A DNA stretch of 64,000 nt from Caproicibacterium sp. BJN0003 (GTDB lineage: Bacteria; Bacillota; Clostridia; Oscillospirales; Acutalibacteraceae). The translations under genes were made by a program, and so were the position numbers. The notes under the pieces were generated by a model, which saw nothing but the letters and a program-made list of their open reading frames with translations, was not told the DNA's origin and searched no databases. Numbering within the stretch: the first letter of the stretch is position 1; the number at the start of each line of letters is the position of its first letter. This document shows positions 61,391-64,000 of this stretch, in pieces. The DNA lies in contig NZ_CP111108.1 in NCBI RefSeq assembly GCF_026314295.1, forward strand, positions 1,550,001-1,614,000. The letters run 5' to 3'.

Positions 61391-61997
61391 CGATTTCCTC
61401 CTCATTAACCGCCTCCCGCAGCGCTGTGCGGATTTCATCGGTCTCATATCCCATTCGCTGCAGCGCAGCATATGCTCTGCGGTGAATTTTCTCATCATTC
61501 AAATTTTGATATCGTTTTTGTAAAATTTTTGCAATCTGTTCATTAGGATCCGGCGTATTTTCTTCCAGAATCATTTCAATCAGTTCCTGACTGATTCCTT
61601 TTCGGGAAAGCTCAAGCATCACTCTTCGTCTGGCATATCCTTTGCGAAAGAGTTCTTTTGCATAGCGGATTCCAAAATCCCGGTCATCCAAAAGACCCAG
61701 CTCTTCCATATGATCAACAGCTTTTTGAGCCGCATCCCGATCCACCGTTCTCGCAATCTTATCGGCCAATTCTTTTTTAGAATGACTGCGATGTTCCAAA
61801 AGGTAAAGTGCTTTTTCATTAGCTTGATGTTCTTTTCCCGTTTCGATCAGTGCATGCAGTTCTTCATCAGAAATTTCCTGTCCCAATCTCCAACCGGATC
61901 TCAAAAGTGTTTCGGTATCAATGTTCAATGCAAATTCCCCATCAAAAAACAGTGCGGTCTTTCGATGTCGACGCGGCTCCATCGCTGTCAGTTCCAA
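61353..61997 (-). CDS. recX: Regulatory protein RecX
   Basis: RecX modulates RecA filaments. The product is made of three-helix repeats, with KKELADKIARTVDRDAAQKA, LLDDRDFGIRYAKELFRKGY and RRVMLELSRKGISQELIEMI, typical of the family. The start is uncertain. TTG 61997, with GAAAGAGG upstream, gives MELTAMEPRRHRKTALFFDG, close to family N-termini, and 214 residues; another TTG at 62018 is possible. It follows recA by under 40 bases, the common recA-recX order, and its end lies inside rimO. Confidence 0.9.
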   Translation of the reverse strand: MELTAMEPRRHRKTALFFDGEFALNIDTETLLRSGWRLGQEISDEELHALIETGKEHQANEKALYLLEHRSHSKKELADKIARTVDRDAAQKAVDHMEELGLLDDRDFGIRYAKELFRKGYARRRVMLELSRKGISQELIEMILEENTPDPNEQIAKILQKRYQNLNDEKIHRRAYAALQRMGYETDEIRTALREAVNEEEIDGEFHRNGESGL

Positions 61998-62035
61998 TCG
62001 TACGAAACCTCTTTCCAATGAAAAAGTTTAAGCTC

Positions 62036-63166
62036 TTAGTCAGCTTCAATATCAATATTGGTTGGCTTTCCACGAGAAGCTGTCTTTTTCTCGTTGTTTT
62101 GGGTCTCATCCTTCTCAGCAGCGGGGGTAACTTCAACCGGATGTGCGGCTGACGCTCTTACCGGCACTGTTCGAGCATAAAGCTGATCTGCATGTTCCCG
62201 AATCTGCTTCTCAATATCTGCCGCAAATTCCGGATTGTCGAGAAAATATTTCTTTACATTATCGCGTCCTTGACCAAGGCGCTGATCCTGATAAGAAAAC
62301 CAGGAGCCGCTCTTATGGATAATATCCAGTTTTACGGCAAGGTCGACCAGTTCTCCCTCTTTGGAAATGCCTTGTCCATACATAACATCGAATTCAGCCT
62401 GACGAAATGGCGGTGCAATCTTATTCTTTACCACTTTTGCACGAGTGCGGGAACCAACCTGTTCCGTACCATTTTTCAGTGTCTCAATCTTGCGGATATC
62501 GATTCGTACGGAAGAATAAAACTTCAGAGCACGACCACCGGGAGTGACCTCTGGATTTCCGTAAACAACGCCAACTTTTTCGCGCAGCTGGTTAATAAAA
62601 ATCGCTACACAGTTTGATTTGCTGATTGCTCCTGCAAGCTTTCTCAAAGCCTGGCTCATCAAGCGCGCCTGCAGTCCAACGTGGCTGTCGCCCATTTCGC
62701 CTTCGATCTCAGCGCGTGGCACCAATGCAGCCACAGAGTCTACGACAATCACATCGATTGCACCGGAACGTACCAAGGCCTCTGTAATCTCCAATGCCTG
62801 TTCGCCGGTATCCGGCTGCGAAACCAAAAGGCTGTCGACATCGACTCCCAAAGCCGCCGCATAAATCGGATCAAGTGCATGTTCTACATCAATAAATGCT
62901 GCATTGCCGCCGGCCTTTTGTCCCTCTGCAATACAATGTAAGGCTAAGGTTGTCTTACCGGAGCTTTCAGGTCCATAGATCTCCACAATTCTGCCACGGG
63001 GAAGTCCGCCGATTCCCAATGCTAAATCCAGCGAAAGGGAACCGGTCGGAATTGCCTCTACATGCATCGCTTCATTTTGGCCCAGACGCATAACAGCTCC
63101 TTTGCCAAACTGTTTTTCAATCTGTGCCAACGCAGTTTGCAGTGCAGTATTTTTATCCGTTGCCAT
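62036..63166 (-). CDS. recA: Recombinase RecA
   Basis: The central strand-exchange protein and the co-protease for LexA. Walker A is GPESSGKT at residues 65-72. Walker B is in [20 protein letters not shown]. Loop L1 includes [19 protein letters not shown] and L2 the region [20 protein letters not shown]. The 376-residue protein ends in an extended Lys/Glu/Ala-rich tail, longer than that of E. coli RecA. AGGAG precedes the ATG by about ten bases. An SOS box lies upstream. It heads recA-recX-rimO-pgsA. Confidence 0.99.
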   Translation of the reverse strand: MATDKNTALQTALAQIEKQFGKGAVMRLGQNEAMHVEAIPTGSLSLDLALGIGGLPRGRIVEIYGPESSGKTTLALHCIAEGQKAGGNAAFIDVEHALDPIYAAALGVDVDSLLVSQPDTGEQALEITEALVRSGAIDVIVVDSVAALVPRAEIEGEMGDSHVGLQARLMSQALRKLAGAISKSNCVAIFINQLREKVGVVYGNPEVTPGGRALKFYSSVRIDIRKIETLKNGTEQVGSRTRAKVVKNKIAPPFRQAEFDVMYGQGISKEGELVDLAVKLDIIHKSGSWFSYQDQRLGQGRDNVKKYFLDNPEFAADIEKQIREHADQLYARTVPVRASAAHPVEVTPAAEKDETQNNEKKTASRGKPTNIDIEAD

Positions 63167-63229
63167 ATATAATCATTCTCCTTTTCACAAGTCCGCAATG
63201 GGAACTCTTCCTCATATTTTATCTTTTTA

Positions 63230-63259
63230 AGTATACTTGAAAAGAGATTAAAAATCAAC
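63230..63259 (-). promoter_or_regulatory. Promoter of recA
   Basis: On the minus strand TTGATT (63254-63259) and TATACT (63230-63235) are 18 bases apart, about 65 bases before the recA ATG. Confidence 0.65.
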
Positions 63260-63264
63260 ATTTC

Positions 63265-63278
63265 GAACAAATATTCGT
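63265..63278 (-). promoter_or_regulatory. LexA (SOS) box upstream of recA
   Basis: CGAATATTTGTTCG on the minus strand matches the Gram-positive LexA consensus GAAC-N4-GTTC with one changed base. It closely resembles the Bacillus recA box (CGAATATGCGTTCG). It lies six bases upstream of the -35, where bound LexA would block the polymerase. It places recA, and probably recX, rimO and pgsA, under SOS control. Confidence 0.85.
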
Positions 63279-63285
63279 AACTTAT

Positions 63286-64000
63286 TTACAAATTTGGAAC
63301 AATTCCAACCACAACTCTAGGAAGTTCATTAAAGTCCTGTAGAAGGTGTAGATTCTGCAGACTGGATTTTTGAAAAAGGTTCAGAACAGCTTGTCCTTCT
63401 TCTTCGCCGATTTCAACAGCAACCACTCCATTTGGTGCAACCTGCGGCACCCAAATGCTGCATAACGCGCGATAGAAAAGCAAGCCGTCTTCTCCGCCAT
63501 CCAACGCGGTACGGGGCTCTTGCTGCACTTCCGGCTGAAGGCCTGCAATTTCCGCAGAACGGACATAAGGAGGATTACATAAAAGTCCGTTCAGGATTCC
63601 TACTCTTTTGGCATCTTCTTTTGAAAAAAGGTCCATCTGACAGGCTTCCACCTGATAGTTGGGATACCTTTTTGTATTCTGTAAAAGGTAAGAAAATGCT
63701 TTCGGGAATTTTTCTCCGCAAAGGACTTTGAGATCCGAGCGCAAAGAGGCAAGTCCCAACCCTACAGCTCCAGTTCCGGCACAAAGGTCCAGCACACGTC
63801 CATTTTGAGGAATCCGTTCTGCAGCAGCACGCACAAGTTCTTCGGTTTCCTCCCGAGGGCAAAGAACACCTTCTCCAACTTTCAGTCTGAGATCTAAGAA
63901 CTCCCATTCTCCCAAAAGATATTGCAGCGGCCGCCCAGCGGCACGAGACTGTGCCGCCGAAAGCAGTGCTTTGACCCCATCGGGGTCTGCGGCCGCTTCG
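63286..64000 (-). CDS. prmC: PrmC, release factor glutamine methyltransferase (partial)
   Basis: Methylates the glutamine of the GGQ motif in peptide-chain release factors. The gene runs off the right edge, so its N-terminus is missing. The frame is open to 64000, with RPLQYLLGEWEFLDLRLKVG near the edge and then the family motif GVLCPREETEELV. The SAM site is VLDLCAGTGAVGLGLASL and the catalytic NPPY is in GLLCNPPYVRSAEI. It is upstream of recA on the same strand. Its stop lies eight bases before the SOS box, so it is a separate unit. Confidence 0.93.
   Translation of the reverse strand, partial: EAAADPDGVKALLSAAQSRAAGRPLQYLLGEWEFLDLRLKVGEGVLCPREETEELVRAAAERIPQNGRVLDLCAGTGAVGLGLASLRSDLKVLCGEKFPKAFSYLLQNTKRYPNYQVEACQMDLFSKEDAKRVGILNGLLCNPPYVRSAEIAGLQPEVQQEPRTALDGGEDGLLFYRALCSIWVPQVAPNGVVAVEIGEEEGQAVLNLFQKSSLQNLHLLQDFNELPRVVVGIVPNL

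Noticed and set aside
63058-63270. Minus-strand frame of 70 codons covering the recA promoter
   Set aside because: It runs across the SOS box, promoter and recA start in another frame and has no ribosome-binding site or conserved character.
1-64000. CRISPR arrays, transposases, integrase or phage genes, tRNA or rRNA genes
   Set aside because: None seen. No regularly spaced repeats or mobile-element protein signatures were found by reading both strands.

Overview
The window looks like chromosomal DNA from a spore-forming Gram-positive anaerobe of the class Clostridia, possibly an Oscillospirales or Ruminococcaceae-like species. That placement is an inference. The support is a spoIIR sporulation gene, AddAB instead of RecBCD, two T-box leaders, a V/A-type ATPase operon, a Bacillus-style SOS box before recA, and the Firmicute clusters dprA-topA-trmFO, infC-rpmI-rplT and recA-recX-rimO-pgsA. 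About 53 protein genes can be supported. No tRNA, rRNA, insertion sequence, prophage or CRISPR array was seen. Both ends cut a gene: trmFO at the left edge and prmC at the right edge.

Layout. 1-4900 (minus): an rRNA methyltransferase, dprA, topA and trmFO. 4930-6340 (minus): the infC-rpmI-rplT operon, with a structured leader, a near-consensus promoter and an AUU start codon for infC. 6360-8700: a YbjQ-family gene, then a LysR regulator divergent from a TauE/SafE permease. 8706-15573 (minus): addB-addA. 15635-18937 (minus): an operon of an Lrp/AsnC regulator, an aminotransferase, ispE and spoIIR. 19001-21718: a PHP-family phosphatase, then an ACT-domain gene paired with a PFL/DUF711 gene. 22102-30810 (plus): nine genes of a complete V/A-type ATPase in the order G-C-I-K-F-E-A-B-D. 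30828-38868: a DMT/YdcZ transporter, an AbrB-like regulator, a 2-hydroxyacid dehydrogenase with a thioesterase, two unlike flavoproteins, a lipoprotein NagZ and an AEC transporter with a possible attenuator. 38950-39955: cysK. 40071-44367 (minus): valS-folC under a valine-type T-box. 44440-50464: MgtC, a LURP/tubby-like protein, a Na/Pi cotransporter, TcdA, an unknown protein and an ArsB/NhaD transporter. 50537-54371 (minus): malQ-glgP. 54490-55504: a PAP2 phosphatase and an unknown small membrane protein. 55530-58477 (minus): cysE-cysS-ybaK under a cysteine-type T-box. 58488-64000 (minus): a tyrosine phosphatase, pgsA, rimO, recX and recA with an SOS box, and partial prmC.

How the genes work together. 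Most of the window is housekeeping. DNA repair and recombination are represented by AddAB, RecA/RecX, DprA and TopA. Translation is represented by IF-3, L35, L20, ValRS, CysRS, TrmFO, RimO, PrmC and TcdA. Amino-acid supply is tied to tRNA charging through the two T-boxes. Energy and carbon genes are the rotary ATPase, the hydroxyacid dehydrogenase and the glucan enzymes. I found no convincing undescribed multi-gene system. The most informative signals are regulatory: the infC start and leader, the hairpin-terminator leader of the AEC transporter, the Cys T-box operon that includes an editing deacylase, and the SOS box placed to drive recA-recX-rimO-pgsA. Two conserved-looking genes (48584-49075 and 55106-55501) have no function I can assign.
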